In this document: positions 41,480 to 51,400 of the stretch, one piece after another
Numbering within the stretch: the stretch's first letter is position 1
How the letters are laid out: the number at the start of each line of letters is the position of its first letter
NCBI GenBank assembly: GCA_013138865.1
Contig: WTBY01000052.1
Coordinates: 1-64,000 of the forward strand
Source: Helicobacteraceae bacterium
GTDB lineage: Bacteria > Campylobacterota > Campylobacteria > Campylobacterales > Sulfurimonadaceae
DNA length: 64,000 nucleotides
Direction: 5' to 3'
Notes under the pieces: model-generated
Seen by the model: the letters and a program-made list of their open reading frames with translations, nothing else
Database searches by the model: none
What the model was told of the DNA's origin: nothing
Program-made: the position numbers and the translations under genes

Positions 41480-42940
41480 ATGGCAAAACGTACAGCCATT
41501 ATAGATATAGGGTCTAACTCTATTCGCTTGGTTGTTTACGAAAAAAGCTCTCGTTTTGCTTTTCGACTTCTTCATGAAGTTAAAAGTCGTGTGAGACTTA
41601 GTGAAAATGCTTATCAAAATGACTTATCACTTCAAGAAGAAGCTATGCAACGTACTGTTGATGCACTAACTTGCTTTAGTGATATCATTAACTCATATAA
41701 AGCTAGAAAAGTTTTATGTGTTGCAACTTCTGCTCTTCGTGATGCTCCAAATAAAAATGACTTTATAGCACGTGTAAAAGAATCTTCTGGTATAAATATT
41801 AAAGTTATCTCTGGTGAAAAAGAGGCTTACTTTGGTGCTCTCTCTTGTGCACTTTTATTGCCTCATAAAGATGCTATAAGTATAGATATAGGTGGTGGAT
41901 CTTGTGAAATTGCACTTATTAAAGATAGCAGTATAGATCATACACTCTCACTTAAGTTAGGAACAGTTCGACTAAAAGAGCTATTTTTAGACAGTGGTGA
42001 TATTGATGGTGCAAAAAAATATATACGATCTAGTTTAGAATCATTAGAAATACCAAAAGATTTAAAAGTTATAGGTGTTGGTGGTACTTTTAGAGCCTTA
42101 GCACAGATAATTATGCAAAATTCAAAATACCCTCTCGATAAGCTACATGGTTTTAGTTTTAATATAGATGAGTTTAAACTTTTAGCAAAAGATATTTTAG
42201 ATGCTAACAAATCTAAATTAAAAACACTAGGTGTTAAAAAAGATCGTTTAGATGTTATTCAATCAGGTACATTAATTTTACTAGAACTTTTAAAATACTT
42301 TAATACCAAAGATTTAGTTACAAGTGGTGTTGGAGTTAGAGAAGGTGTTTACCTCGCAGACTTACTTCGTAACTCTAAACATAAATTTCCTGCTAACTAT
42401 AATCCATCTGTTCGTTATCTACTTGATGTTCATAACATACAAGACGAGAGAACAAACTCTATGGCTAAAATTTCTAAAGCTATTTTTGAAGCAATTAATA
42501 GCACAGAGTTACATGAAAAATATAAAAGAGTAGTTGTAATTGCATCTAAACTCTCTAAAGTAGGTTCATCTATCCACTACTACTCTTATCATAAACATAG
42601 TTTTTATATGATTCAGAGTGCTTTAGAGTATGGTTTTACACATGAAGAAGTAGTTTTAATCTCTATGCTCGCTCGTTTTCAAAAAAAGAAATACCCTAAC
42701 GATGAGTTTATAAACAAGTTTGAAACTCTTTTACCAAACGAGAGAGTTTTAAAGCTTCTTACATTTATAGTAACACTTTCTAGTATGTTAAGTATAAATA
42801 GTTCTAAACACTCTAAAATGAATATATCTTTTAATAACGATATTTTAGAAGTAGGTTTTGAAAATTTAAATACTCATCTAATAAAAGAACAAGTATTAAA
42901 ACTAACTATGCCAGATGGCATAGAGGTTAAAATTAGTTAG
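41480..42940 (+). CDS. ppx: Exopolyphosphatase / pppGpp phosphatase family
   Basis: 486 aa. IDIGSNSIRLVVYE at the start (phosphate loop), GEKEAYFGA, SIDIGGGSCEIALI and GVGGTFRALA are family signatures of the ASKHA-fold domain. The C-terminal part (about 310-486) is the HD-like helical domain. It hydrolyses polyphosphate or pppGpp. The 3' end overlaps leuA by 8 nt (convergent). Confidence 0.92.
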   Translation: MAKRTAIIDIGSNSIRLVVYEKSSRFAFRLLHEVKSRVRLSENAYQNDLSLQEEAMQRTVDALTCFSDIINSYKARKVLCVATSALRDAPNKNDFIARVKESSGINIKVISGEKEAYFGALSCALLLPHKDAISIDIGGGSCEIALIKDSSIDHTLSLKLGTVRLKELFLDSGDIDGAKKYIRSSLESLEIPKDLKVIGVGGTFRALAQIIMQNSKYPLDKLHGFSFNIDEFKLLAKDILDANKSKLKTLGVKKDRLDVIQSGTLILLELLKYFNTKDLVTSGVGVREGVYLADLLRNSKHKFPANYNPSVRYLLDVHNIQDERTNSMAKISKAIFEAINSTELHEKYKRVVVIASKLSKVGSSIHYYSYHKHSFYMIQSALEYGFTHEEVVLISMLARFQKKKYPNDEFINKFETLLPNERVLKLLTFIVTLSSMLSINSSKHSKMNISFNNDILEVGFENLNTHLIKEQVLKLTMPDGIEVKIS

Positions 42941-44603
42941 AAAAAGCTCTATTAATAGAACTGAATAGTGCTTTAATAGAAGCCATAGTTGTGTTAGTAT
43001 CACGTCCTACACCAAAATACATACTTTTGTCTTCTAGCTCAATTTCTATATAAGCGATCGCTTCTGCTGAGCTTTTTTCACCAAAAGAGTGTTGAGAGTA
43101 TGAGTGAATAGTAAATGGATGTTCATACTCTTTTACAAGTGCATGTTTACAAGCATCGATCGGACCATTTCCGCTACCTTGGCTTGTAACTATTTTTCCA
43201 TCATACTTATAGCTTAATTTACACTCTATAATCTCTTGATCACTTTTATTTCTATTTGTAGCAAAACTTATAAGTTCTATATGATTATTCAGACCAAAAT
43301 AGGTAGTCTCAAAAAGATCTTTAATCTCTTTAGTCTCTAACTCTCTACTCTCTTTTTCAGTTATAGCTTGAACTATTTTTCCAAATTCTGGGTGCATTTT
43401 TTTAGGAAGAGCATAACCATAACTATCTTCTAAAATATAAGCAACACCACCTTTACCAGACTGAGAATTTATGCGAATAATAGACTCATAGTTACGACCT
43501 ACATCGTTAGGATCAATTGGTAAGTATGGAACTTCCCAAAAGTTATCATTTTTAGCTTTTTGAAAACTCAACCCTTTTTTAATAGCGTCTTGATGAGATC
43601 CTGAAAAAGCAGTATAAACCAACTCTCCAACGTATGGATGACGAACATGAGTATCTATCTGTGTACAACGTTCAACAATATCTAACACTTCGTCTAAGTT
43701 ACTAAAGTCTAACGTAGAGTCAACACCTTGAGTTGTCATGTTAAGTGCAAGTGTGATCATGTCAACATTACCAGTTCTCTCGCCATTGCTTAAAAGTGTT
43801 CCCTCAACTCGATCAGCACCAGCTAAAAGTGCTAACTCAGTGGCTGCGATCGAAGTTCCACGATCGTTGTGTGTATGAGTAGAAATAAGCACATTTTCAC
43901 GGTTTTCTAAATTCTGTGACATCCACTCGATCTGATCGGCATACACGTTAGGTGTTGCCATCTCAACCGTTGCAGGTAAATTTAAGATCACTTTCCTATT
44001 CTCACTTATTCCCCAACAAGCAGTTACAGCGTTACAAATTCGAGCAGAAAACTCTAACTCAGTTCCTGTAAAACTCTCAGGTGAATACTCTAACTCGATC
44101 GCACCATCATGAGTTTTTTCATATTTTTTAACAAGCTCAACACCCTCTAGTGCAAGAGCTATGATCTCATTTTGATCTTTTTGAAAAACTATTTTTCTTT
44201 GAGCTGTTGAAGTTGAGTTATAAAGGTGAACAATAGCTTTTTTTGTCCCTTTTAATGACTCAAAAGTTTTTGCTATTAAGTGCTCTCTTGCTTGAACTAA
44301 AACTTGAACAGTTACATCATCAGGTATTAAGTTGTCATCAACAAGTTTACGTAAGAAATTAAACTCAACCTCGCTTGCGGATGGAAAACCAACCTCAATA
44401 GTCTTAAAACCTAACTTTAAAAGGAGAGAAAAAAGTTCTAGTTTTTGATCAAGGTTCATAGGTGTCACAAGTGCTTGATTTCCATCACGAAGGTCAACAC
44501 TACACCATACCGGTGCTTTTGTAATAGTTTTAGTAGGCCAAGTTCTATTTGGCAAGTTAACTTGAGGGTAAGCTACATACTTCCCGTGTTTTACATTTTT
44601 CAT
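42933..44603 (-). CDS. leuA: 2-isopropylmalate synthase
   Basis: 556 aa, the longer LeuA type. Catalytic barrel with VWCSVDLRDGNQALVTPM, IEVGFPSASEVEFNF and the metal His pair in STHTHNDRGTS. A C-terminal leucine-sensing domain (about 430-556) has GSGNGPIDACKHAL and YFGVGRDTNT. It joins acetyl-CoA and 2-ketoisovalerate, the first committed step to leucine. Confidence 0.95.
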   Translation of the reverse strand: MKNVKHGKYVAYPQVNLPNRTWPTKTITKAPVWCSVDLRDGNQALVTPMNLDQKLELFSLLLKLGFKTIEVGFPSASEVEFNFLRKLVDDNLIPDDVTVQVLVQAREHLIAKTFESLKGTKKAIVHLYNSTSTAQRKIVFQKDQNEIIALALEGVELVKKYEKTHDGAIELEYSPESFTGTELEFSARICNAVTACWGISENRKVILNLPATVEMATPNVYADQIEWMSQNLENRENVLISTHTHNDRGTSIAATELALLAGADRVEGTLLSNGERTGNVDMITLALNMTTQGVDSTLDFSNLDEVLDIVERCTQIDTHVRHPYVGELVYTAFSGSHQDAIKKGLSFQKAKNDNFWEVPYLPIDPNDVGRNYESIIRINSQSGKGGVAYILEDSYGYALPKKMHPEFGKIVQAITEKESRELETKEIKDLFETTYFGLNNHIELISFATNRNKSDQEIIECKLSYKYDGKIVTSQGSGNGPIDACKHALVKEYEHPFTIHSYSQHSFGEKSSAEAIAYIEIELEDKSMYFGVGRDTNTTMASIKALFSSINRAFSN

Positions 44604-44709
44604 AATTTCTCCTTTTATGAATATAAACGCGATTATAACTCAACTTAATTTAAATAAAGTAAAACTTAGCTATAATTCACGACTTTTACTAAAAAATCTA
44701 GGAGATAGT

Positions 44710-46056
44710 TTGTTTGATACACTAACCGATTCGTTTACATCAGCACTAAAAAAGATTCGTTTTCGTGACGATGAAAAGGCTCTTACAAAGGCTCTTAATG
44801 AGCTTAAGAAGTCACTTTTAAAGTCTGATGTAAACCATAAAGTTGTAAAAGACTTAATCGCTACAATCGAACTTAAAACTAAAGCAACTGTGATCGGAAA
44901 AGATCAGTTTCTTGACGCAATGCGTTCTGCTCTTAATGATATTTTAGATGTAAAAGGAAATAAAGGGTTTGTTTTTGCACCAAACCCTCCAACTGTTATT
45001 TTAATGACAGGTCTACAAGGTAGTGGTAAAACAACAACTACTGGTAAACTTGCTAACTATTTAACACTTAAAAAGAAAAAAGTTTTAGTAGTTGCAGCTG
45101 ACTTACAACGTTTAGCGGCAGTTGAGCAACTTCGTCAAATATGTTCTTCGATCGAAGTAGAACTTTTTGCAGACGATGAGACTAAAAACCCTGTTGAAGT
45201 TGTAACTTCCGCACTGAACTATGCAAACAGTAAACTTTATGATGTTGTTCTTATAGATACAGCAGGTCGTTTAGCTATTGATGATGAACTTATGGGTGAG
45301 CTTGAAGCTGTTAAAAAAGCTGCTAATCCACATGAAATTTTCTATGTTGCTGATTCTATGACTGGTCAAGATGCGGTTAGAACTGCTACTACTTTTAAAG
45401 AAAAAATTGGCATTGATGGTGTTATTTTAAGTAAATATGATGGTGATTCTAAAGGCGGTGTTGCCTTAGGTATATCTCATCAAGTTAATGTACCACTTCG
45501 TTTTATCGGTGCTGGTGAAAAAATGGAAGACTTAGAAGTTTTCTTACCTGAACGCATAGTTAACCGTCTTATGGGTTTTGGAGACATTGAAGGACTTGCT
45601 GAGAAAACTGCAGGTATTATTGATGAGAAAAAAGCTAAAGAGATTGCTAAAAAGATCAAAAAAGGAAAGTTTAACTTTAATGACTTTTTAGAGCAGATGG
45701 AACAGATGAAAAAGATGGGTTCAATGAAGTCATTAATGGGAATGATTCCTGGTATGGGTAAAATGGCGACTGCTTTAAAAGACTTTGATATGGACAACTC
45801 TAAAGAGATGAAACTTATCAAAGCTATCATAGGTTCTATGACTAAAAAAGAGCGTGAAGATCCAGAACTTTTAAACAACAGTAGAAAACAGAGAATTGCA
45901 GCAGGATGTGGAGCTTCTCAAATGGAAGTAAACAAAATGTTGAAACAATTTAAAAATGCTGCTAAAATGGCGAAAAAGTTTTCAGGTAAAAATGGAATGA
46001 AAGATCTTCAGTCGATGATGGGTCAAATGGGTGGAGCAGGAGCAATACCTCGTTAA
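44710..46056 (+). CDS. ffh: Signal recognition particle GTPase
   Basis: 448 aa from TTG with TAGGAGA 4 nt upstream. The protein then begins FDTLTDSFTSALKKIRF, as in other Ffh proteins. An ATG 93 nt earlier would add unrelated residues and overlap the leuA promoter. NG domain: TGLQGSGKTTTTGKLA (P-loop), DTAGRLAIDDEL, SKYDGDSKGG. The Met-rich M domain (about 295-448, GMIPGMGKMATALKDF) binds 4.5S RNA and signal sequences. It leads the rpsP-rplS cluster. Confidence 0.95.
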   Translation: MFDTLTDSFTSALKKIRFRDDEKALTKALNELKKSLLKSDVNHKVVKDLIATIELKTKATVIGKDQFLDAMRSALNDILDVKGNKGFVFAPNPPTVILMTGLQGSGKTTTTGKLANYLTLKKKKVLVVAADLQRLAAVEQLRQICSSIEVELFADDETKNPVEVVTSALNYANSKLYDVVLIDTAGRLAIDDELMGELEAVKKAANPHEIFYVADSMTGQDAVRTATTFKEKIGIDGVILSKYDGDSKGGVALGISHQVNVPLRFIGAGEKMEDLEVFLPERIVNRLMGFGDIEGLAEKTAGIIDEKKAKEIAKKIKKGKFNFNDFLEQMEQMKKMGSMKSLMGMIPGMGKMATALKDFDMDNSKEMKLIKAIIGSMTKKEREDPELLNNSRKQRIAAGCGASQMEVNKMLKQFKNAAKMAKKFSGKNGMKDLQSMMGQMGGAGAIPR

Positions 46057-46064
46057 ACTCATAA

Positions 46065-46112
46065 CTAAGTACAAATTAGTCTACTTTTAGAAGTGAACTA
46101 ATTTGCACTTAG
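46065..46112 (+). other. Long hairpin between ffh and rpsP
   Basis: A 16-bp stem with one mismatch (46065-46080 with 46097-46112; CTAAGT-A/G-CAAATTAGT) plus a small inner ACTT/AAGT stem. No T-run. It may be an RNase III site, an attenuator, or a weak terminator separating ffh from the ribosomal genes. Confidence 0.65.
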
Positions 46113-46170
46113 GTGTAAATAAATATATTCAGCAAGTTGAAATAAAACTTGTGCAGAGAAGGACCATATA

Positions 46171-46401
46171 ATGGCAACAGTAATAAGATTAACAAGAATG
46201 GGAAGAAAGAAACAACCTTTCTACCGTATCGCAGTAACAGATTCTCGTAAGAGAAGAGATGGTGGTTGGATAGAACTAATAGGTTACTACAACCCAATGG
46301 TTGAAGAGAAAACTCTTAAAGTAGATGACGAAAGACTTGACTACTGGTTAAGTGTTGGTGCTAAAATGAGTGATCGCGTTAAAAAAATTACTGGTAGATA
46401 G
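46171..46401 (+). CDS. rpsP: Ribosomal protein S16
   Basis: 76 aa. [20 protein letters not shown] and [20 protein letters not shown] are the family's signature. AGAAGGA precedes the ATG. First of the conserved rpsP-khpA-rimM-trmD-rplS order. Confidence 0.97.
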   Translation: MATVIRLTRMGRKKQPFYRIAVTDSRKRRDGGWIELIGYYNPMVEEKTLKVDDERLDYWLSVGAKMSDRVKKITGR

Positions 46402-46403
46402 TA

Positions 46404-46640
46404 ATGATTGGTAACTTTGTCGCAGACTTTGCAAAAATGATCGCTTCTCATCCTGAAGATATCAGAGTTGAAACTAAAGATAGTGAAGACTTTGTAGAGA
46501 TCGCTTTATTTGCAAATCAAGCTGACATTGGTAAGCTAATCGGTAAAGAAGGTAAGATGATTGGAGCTATTAAAACTCTGATCTCTGGCTGTAAAGCGAA
46601 AGACGGTAAAAGCTACCGTATCAACGTTGAGTCAGCATAA
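46404..46640 (+). CDS. khpA: KH-domain RNA-binding protein
   Basis: 78 aa single KH domain with the GxxG loop in IGKLIGKEGKMIGAIKTLI. The family (YlqC/KhpA) binds RNA and often sits between rpsP and rimM, as here. Starts 2 nt after the rpsP stop. Confidence 0.9.
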   Translation: MIGNFVADFAKMIASHPEDIRVETKDSEDFVEIALFANQADIGKLIGKEGKMIGAIKTLISGCKAKDGKSYRINVESA

Positions 46641-47166
46641 GCCCTCACTACTTCATATTGCTACAGTAGGTCGCACTGTCGGTCTGCATGGTGATATGAA
46701 ATTTCATATAAAAAGTGATTTCGACGAGCAATTTAAAGTAGGTGCTACTTTTATGGCTGGAAAAGGAAGAACTCTTACAATCTCACATATAAACCTAAGC
46801 AACATGACTATTCGCTTTGTTGGTTACGATGGCATGAATAATGCAAAACCTCTAACTAATGTTAAACTATTTACAACCTATGATGATACGAGAAAAAATT
46901 GTCCTCTAAAAGAGGGTGAGTTTTTTTGGTTTGATCTAATAGGATGTAGTGTCGTAGAAGATGGTGAGCTTTTAGGATCTGTTAAAGAGGTAGAACGCAT
47001 AAGTATAAATGACTACCTAAGTATTACAACAGATGAAAAGCAGGTTCAAAAAGGTGAAGCTAAATCTTTTCTTCTTCCTTATTTACCTCACTTTATAGTT
47101 AAAACTGAATTAGAGAACAAAACTATAAACGTTAAAAATGCTAAAGATATTCTTCAAAGTTCGTAA
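46627..47166 (+). CDS. rimM: Ribosome maturation factor RimM
   Basis: 179 aa. N-terminal barrel LLHIATVGRTVGLHGDMKFH; C-terminal PRC domain with EGEFFWFDLIGCSVVEDGEL and FLLPYLPHFI. It helps 30S maturation by binding S19 and 16S rRNA. The TTG start overlaps khpA by 14 nt. The start is chosen because the conserved N-terminus begins only 8 residues later and no ATG is available before it. Confidence 0.9.
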   Translation: MSQHKPSLLHIATVGRTVGLHGDMKFHIKSDFDEQFKVGATFMAGKGRTLTISHINLSNMTIRFVGYDGMNNAKPLTNVKLFTTYDDTRKNCPLKEGEFFWFDLIGCSVVEDGELLGSVKEVERISINDYLSITTDEKQVQKGEAKSFLLPYLPHFIVKTELENKTINVKNAKDILQSS

Positions 47167-47871
47167 ATGAAATTTAGTTTCGTAACACTTTTTTCAAATC
47201 TTATTGATGGTTATTTTAAAGACTCTATACTCTCTCGAGCAATTGAGAAAAAACTTTTTGAAGTTGAGTATATAGACCCTAGAGAGTTTAGTACTAATAA
47301 GCACAAAAAAGTAGATGCACCTTGTGTTGGTGGTGGTGCAGGTATGGTTATGACTCCTCAGCCTCTTTACGACACACTTCAAGAGTTAAAAAATAGTTCT
47401 CCTGAAGTACACATTATTTTCATGACACCAGTTGCTCCACAGTTTACACAAAATGATGCTGTTCGTTTAGCTACAAAAGAGCATATAGCTTTTGTAAGTG
47501 GTAGATATGAGGGTATTGATGAGAGAGTAATCGAAGAGTTTGCAGATGAAGTCTTTTGCATTGGTGACTACATTTTAACTGGTGGTGAATTACCATCTTT
47601 AGTCATTTGTGATGCAATTTCTAGAAATATAGATGGTGTCCTTGGTAATAGTGAAAGTCTAGATATTGAGAGCTTTGAGTCGAGTATATTAGAAGCTCCA
47701 TCTTTTTCTAAACCTACCGAGTACGAAACAAAAAGTGTACCATCAGAATATTTAAAGGGAAATCACGCTAATATACGCGAATTAAAAAATGCTTTGTCTG
47801 AGTCTAAAACTAAATTTTTTAGACCTGAGTTATTAATGAAGCATAAAAAAAGGATCTCTTATGAGAAATAA
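47167..47871 (+). CDS. trmD: tRNA (guanine37-N1)-methyltransferase
   Basis: 234 aa, knotted SPOUT enzyme. [17 protein letters not shown] start, [42 protein letters not shown] and the C-terminal RPELL. It methylates G37 of tRNAs using SAM. It begins directly after the rimM stop and overlaps rplS by 11 nt. Confidence 0.96.
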   Translation: MKFSFVTLFSNLIDGYFKDSILSRAIEKKLFEVEYIDPREFSTNKHKKVDAPCVGGGAGMVMTPQPLYDTLQELKNSSPEVHIIFMTPVAPQFTQNDAVRLATKEHIAFVSGRYEGIDERVIEEFADEVFCIGDYILTGGELPSLVICDAISRNIDGVLGNSESLDIESFESSILEAPSFSKPTEYETKSVPSEYLKGNHANIRELKNALSESKTKFFRPELLMKHKKRISYEK

Positions 47872-48217
47872 GTACATAGAAAATTTTGAAAATGCACAAA
47901 TCGCTGGAAAAACTGTTCCTGATTTTCGTGCGGGTGATACACTACGTTTAGCTGTAATTATTAAAGAGGGTGACAAAAGTCGTGTTCAAAGTTATGAAGG
48001 TATGTGTATTGCGAAACGTGGTCAAGGTACTTCTAAAACTATTACAGTTCGAAAAATTGGTGCTAACAGTGTTGGTATTGAAAGAATTTTTCCACTTTAC
48101 AGTGACAGTATCGAAAGTATTACAGTAGTTCGTTGTGGACGCATTCGTCGTGCAAAACTATTTTACCTACGTGATCTTGCAGGTAAAAAAGCTCGTATTA
48201 AAGAACTTAGAAAGTAA
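47861..48217 (+). CDS. rplS: Ribosomal protein L19
   Basis: 118 aa. [58 protein letters not shown] and [16 protein letters not shown]-like end are diagnostic. Last gene of the cluster; its stop codon lies in the loop of a terminator-like hairpin. Confidence 0.97.
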   Translation: MRNKYIENFENAQIAGKTVPDFRAGDTLRLAVIIKEGDKSRVQSYEGMCIAKRGQGTSKTITVRKIGANSVGIERIFPLYSDSIESITVVRCGRIRRAKLFYLRDLAGKKARIKELRK

Positions 48218-48227
48218 CCTTTCTAAG
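48206..48227 (+). terminator. Hairpin over the rplS stop codon
   Basis: Perfect 9-bp stem CTTAGAAAG/CTTTCTAAG with TAAC loop that contains the stop codon. Pyrimidine-rich DNA follows; likely end of the ffh-rplS transcript. Confidence 0.6.
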
Positions 48228-48338
48228 CCTTTAACCCCTCACTCTCTACATCTTCTAATTTTTAAAAATATTCAAACTTTCATACTTATTGTTATTTTAA
48301 AGCTATTTTTAAAATAAATAGGACTATTATTTAACCAA

Positions 48339-48437
48339 GCAACAAGGTTGGGTGGTTGGGTTGCAATATTTCAAATATACATTTGTGTATATTTTATTGC
48401 TTCCAAAACTATCCAAAAGTACATAAACTTTTGGAGG
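48339..48437 (+). promoter_or_regulatory. Structured leader of the large surface protein gene
   Basis: Three structures in succession. First, GCAAC/GTTGC arms (48339-48343, 48360-48364) enclose GGTTGGGTGGTTGGG, which could form a two-tetrad G-quadruplex. Second, AAATATACA-TTTG-TGTATATTT (48373-48394), extended by GCAATA/TATTGC. Third, CCAAAAGT-ACATAA-ACTTTTGG (48413-48434), whose last GG is part of the GGAGG ribosome site of the gene at 48444. Probably controls translation; no known riboswitch class matched by eye. Confidence 0.55.
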
Positions 48438-48443
48438 TTTATT

Positions 48444-51400
48444 ATGAAAATTTTAAAATTAATTTTACTTACTCTATCTTTTTTTATAAATAATTTATTG
48501 GCAGATACTTTTACTCAATATAGTTCAAATATAGACTTATCTGATCCTGTAATTTATACTATAAATATCAATAAAAATAATGATCATGATCAGTTTACTA
48601 TTACTTTAATTGAAGATGGTGCATTAAGTCTAAATATAAGTGGTGATTCGTCTGATAAAGTGAAATTTGCATTTAGCAGTACCTCTATGCCCACAACTCA
48701 GAGTAATGACGGAACTTTAACATCATATGGACCAACTGATTTTGTTAGTGGTACTGTAATATATGCAAGTGTTCATGCTCCAACATTAGATAAAGAAGAT
48801 ATATCTTATTCTATCACTTTTACACTTTCATCAGAAAATAGTGCACCTACAGACATAACATTAAGCAATGCATCTATAAGTGAAAATGCTGTTATTGGTA
48901 CTACAGTAGGTACTTTTAGCACTACTGATGTTGATATTGCAAACACTTTTAGCTACTCTTTAGTCGGTGGTGCTGATGATGCTAGTTTTAGTATTTCAGG
49001 ATCCAACTTAGTTTCAAATACTACTTTTAACTATGCAACTAAAAGTCTTTACTCTATTTTAGTTAGAACGGATGATGGTGCAGGTGGAACATATGATAAG
49101 AATTTTGATATTTCTATCATAGAAGGTGCACAACCAACTGTTACAGCCTCACAAATTTTTAGTGTAGATGATGGCACAACAGATGGTTTTATAGTAGGTA
49201 CAATTGAAACGACAAACTCACCAACAGCTTTTAGCATTACAAACGATAGTAGCGATGGCAACTTTAGCATAAGCAACTTAGGAGTTATCACAGTTCTAAA
49301 TTCAAGTGAATTAGATGTAGATGTAACACCAAGTTATACTTTAGGTATTTTCGCTTCAAATGATGATGGTAGTGATGAGAAAAATATCACCATTAATGTA
49401 ACACATATACTAGCACCTGTTGATAGTAATACTTATGGTTGTGATATGTTCGGTAGTGTTATTGTAACCTATGACTATTTAGATGTTTCAGGAACTGCTA
49501 ATGCACAAGCTTGTGGTACTGAAAATATTTCATACCCTAGTGGTCAAATTACAGGTTCTATTGATTGTCTCTCAGACATTGCTTGTGGTGGGGATGGTAC
49601 TGAGTGTGAAAGGATTGATCCGCCTGCAAATCAGTTAACATACACTTGGACACATCCTAATAGCCCAATTTTAGATGAATCACCAATTAACCCTACTCCT
49701 CTAACAGATATGTCTTATGGGAATATAGCTTATAGTTCTGGAAGTGCAGTTTTTAATGCATCTACACTAAACCCAAATAATGGGAATAACTATATGTATA
49801 TAGGTGACGCTACTTTTGATCAAACTCTCATTTCCTTCACAAGCGGTGACTACTATTTTGAAAGCTTTTCTATCACAAAAAATAAAAATGATGTTAACAA
49901 CTTTGCAATTGATTCAACAAATGGTCCTGTTCGTATTTTTATAAAAAACAACCTCTCTTTTGAGCTTAATAACTTATATTTAAACCATTCAGGGACACCT
50001 AGTGATCTATTAATCTATGTAGGTGGCGATTTTAACAACCCAGGAAGTGGTGGTGGTAATACACATATGAATGCTTACTTTTACGTTGAAGGTGACGTTC
50101 TTTTAAATAACAACTCCAACAACTGGATTATAGAAGGGGGTATAACTGCTGAGGGTACGATCACAATAGCAGGTAATAACCCAGACTTTATTCAATCAGA
50201 CGAATCAGGAGATTTAGGTTATGGTGCTTGTTCACTCTGTTTTAAAGATGTAGTTGGTACGGCAACATCACCGTATAATGTTTCAAACTCTTTTGTTAAT
50301 TTAAAGGGTAGCACTATTTATGATCTCAATGTTTATAAAACTTACACAGGAACAAATATAAGAAGTGGATGTTCTAGTACAGATGGTTCATGTGCACAAA
50401 GTAGTGTTAGCGTAGATTTTGATAATTTAGATAACTTTGTTAATGGTAATAGTTACAGTGGCTATCAGTACAATATTGGTGATTATGATGTTTTTCAATT
50501 TACTACTATTGAAGATAACAATACACATATTTTTAACTTAACAGAGTACGATACATCAATAACAGTTAATAGCAAGATAGATGTTGGAGCACTCTTTATT
50601 GCTGATTATTATGATACTCAAGCCGATGGAAAATTTTACCACACTATAGTAGAAGAGTGCCAACTAGGAACTGCAGGTAACCTTTATATTCCTGGTGTTT
50701 TAGATGCTGTTGACACTGATTGTATTAATGGCACAGCAGATACATTAGCTGGATGTGCAGAAAATAACATAACAACAAAAGTCTCAGGTCGATCGTATGA
50801 TCTAAATATATTAGATGTTAATACATCTTCAAACATGCTCTTTGGTACAGCTCTCGCGTACTTAGATGATGAGACAATTTCATATAAATATATTGGTGAA
50901 GTTAATGCGACTGATGAGGGTGGTATTACTACATTTACAATTGAGCATAGTGATAGTGTAAATAGTTGGAGTGAAGTATCCAATATCTTTGCAACCAAAG
51001 AGGCTTGGATTCAATTTTATTTTTGTAACTCATCTCCAAGTTGGAGGGACTGTTACGTTGTGGGTGGAGACAATGTCTACATAACAAAAAATGAAGATGC
51101 TAATGAAAGTTCATCACATGACAAGTTTTCAATAAGACCAAAGCTTTTCAACATAGAGTTAAATGCAAGTGATATTTTGACTCTAAAATCAGATGAAAAT
51201 TATAAAATAGATGTTAATGCAACGTATGACCTTAATAGTACTAACGTGATCGGATATATTCAAACATTAGGTGCATTTAGTGATAAGAATGCTTCTAATA
51301 TATTAGCTCCAAGTGATCCATTATGTACGTTGTCAGATGAAGAAAATTTTGATGCTATTTTTACCAATGGAGTAGCAAGCAGTAGTGCTTTTACATATAA

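Noticed and set aside
44617-44709. ATG start of ffh 93 nt upstream
   Set aside because: The added residues do not resemble Ffh and lie in the leuA promoter region; TTG at 44710 has a proper ribosome site.
48339-48437. Known c-di-GMP (GEMM-I), preQ1 or TPP riboswitch
   Set aside because: Conserved core sequences of these classes are not present; the G-rich loop and stems do not match their layout.
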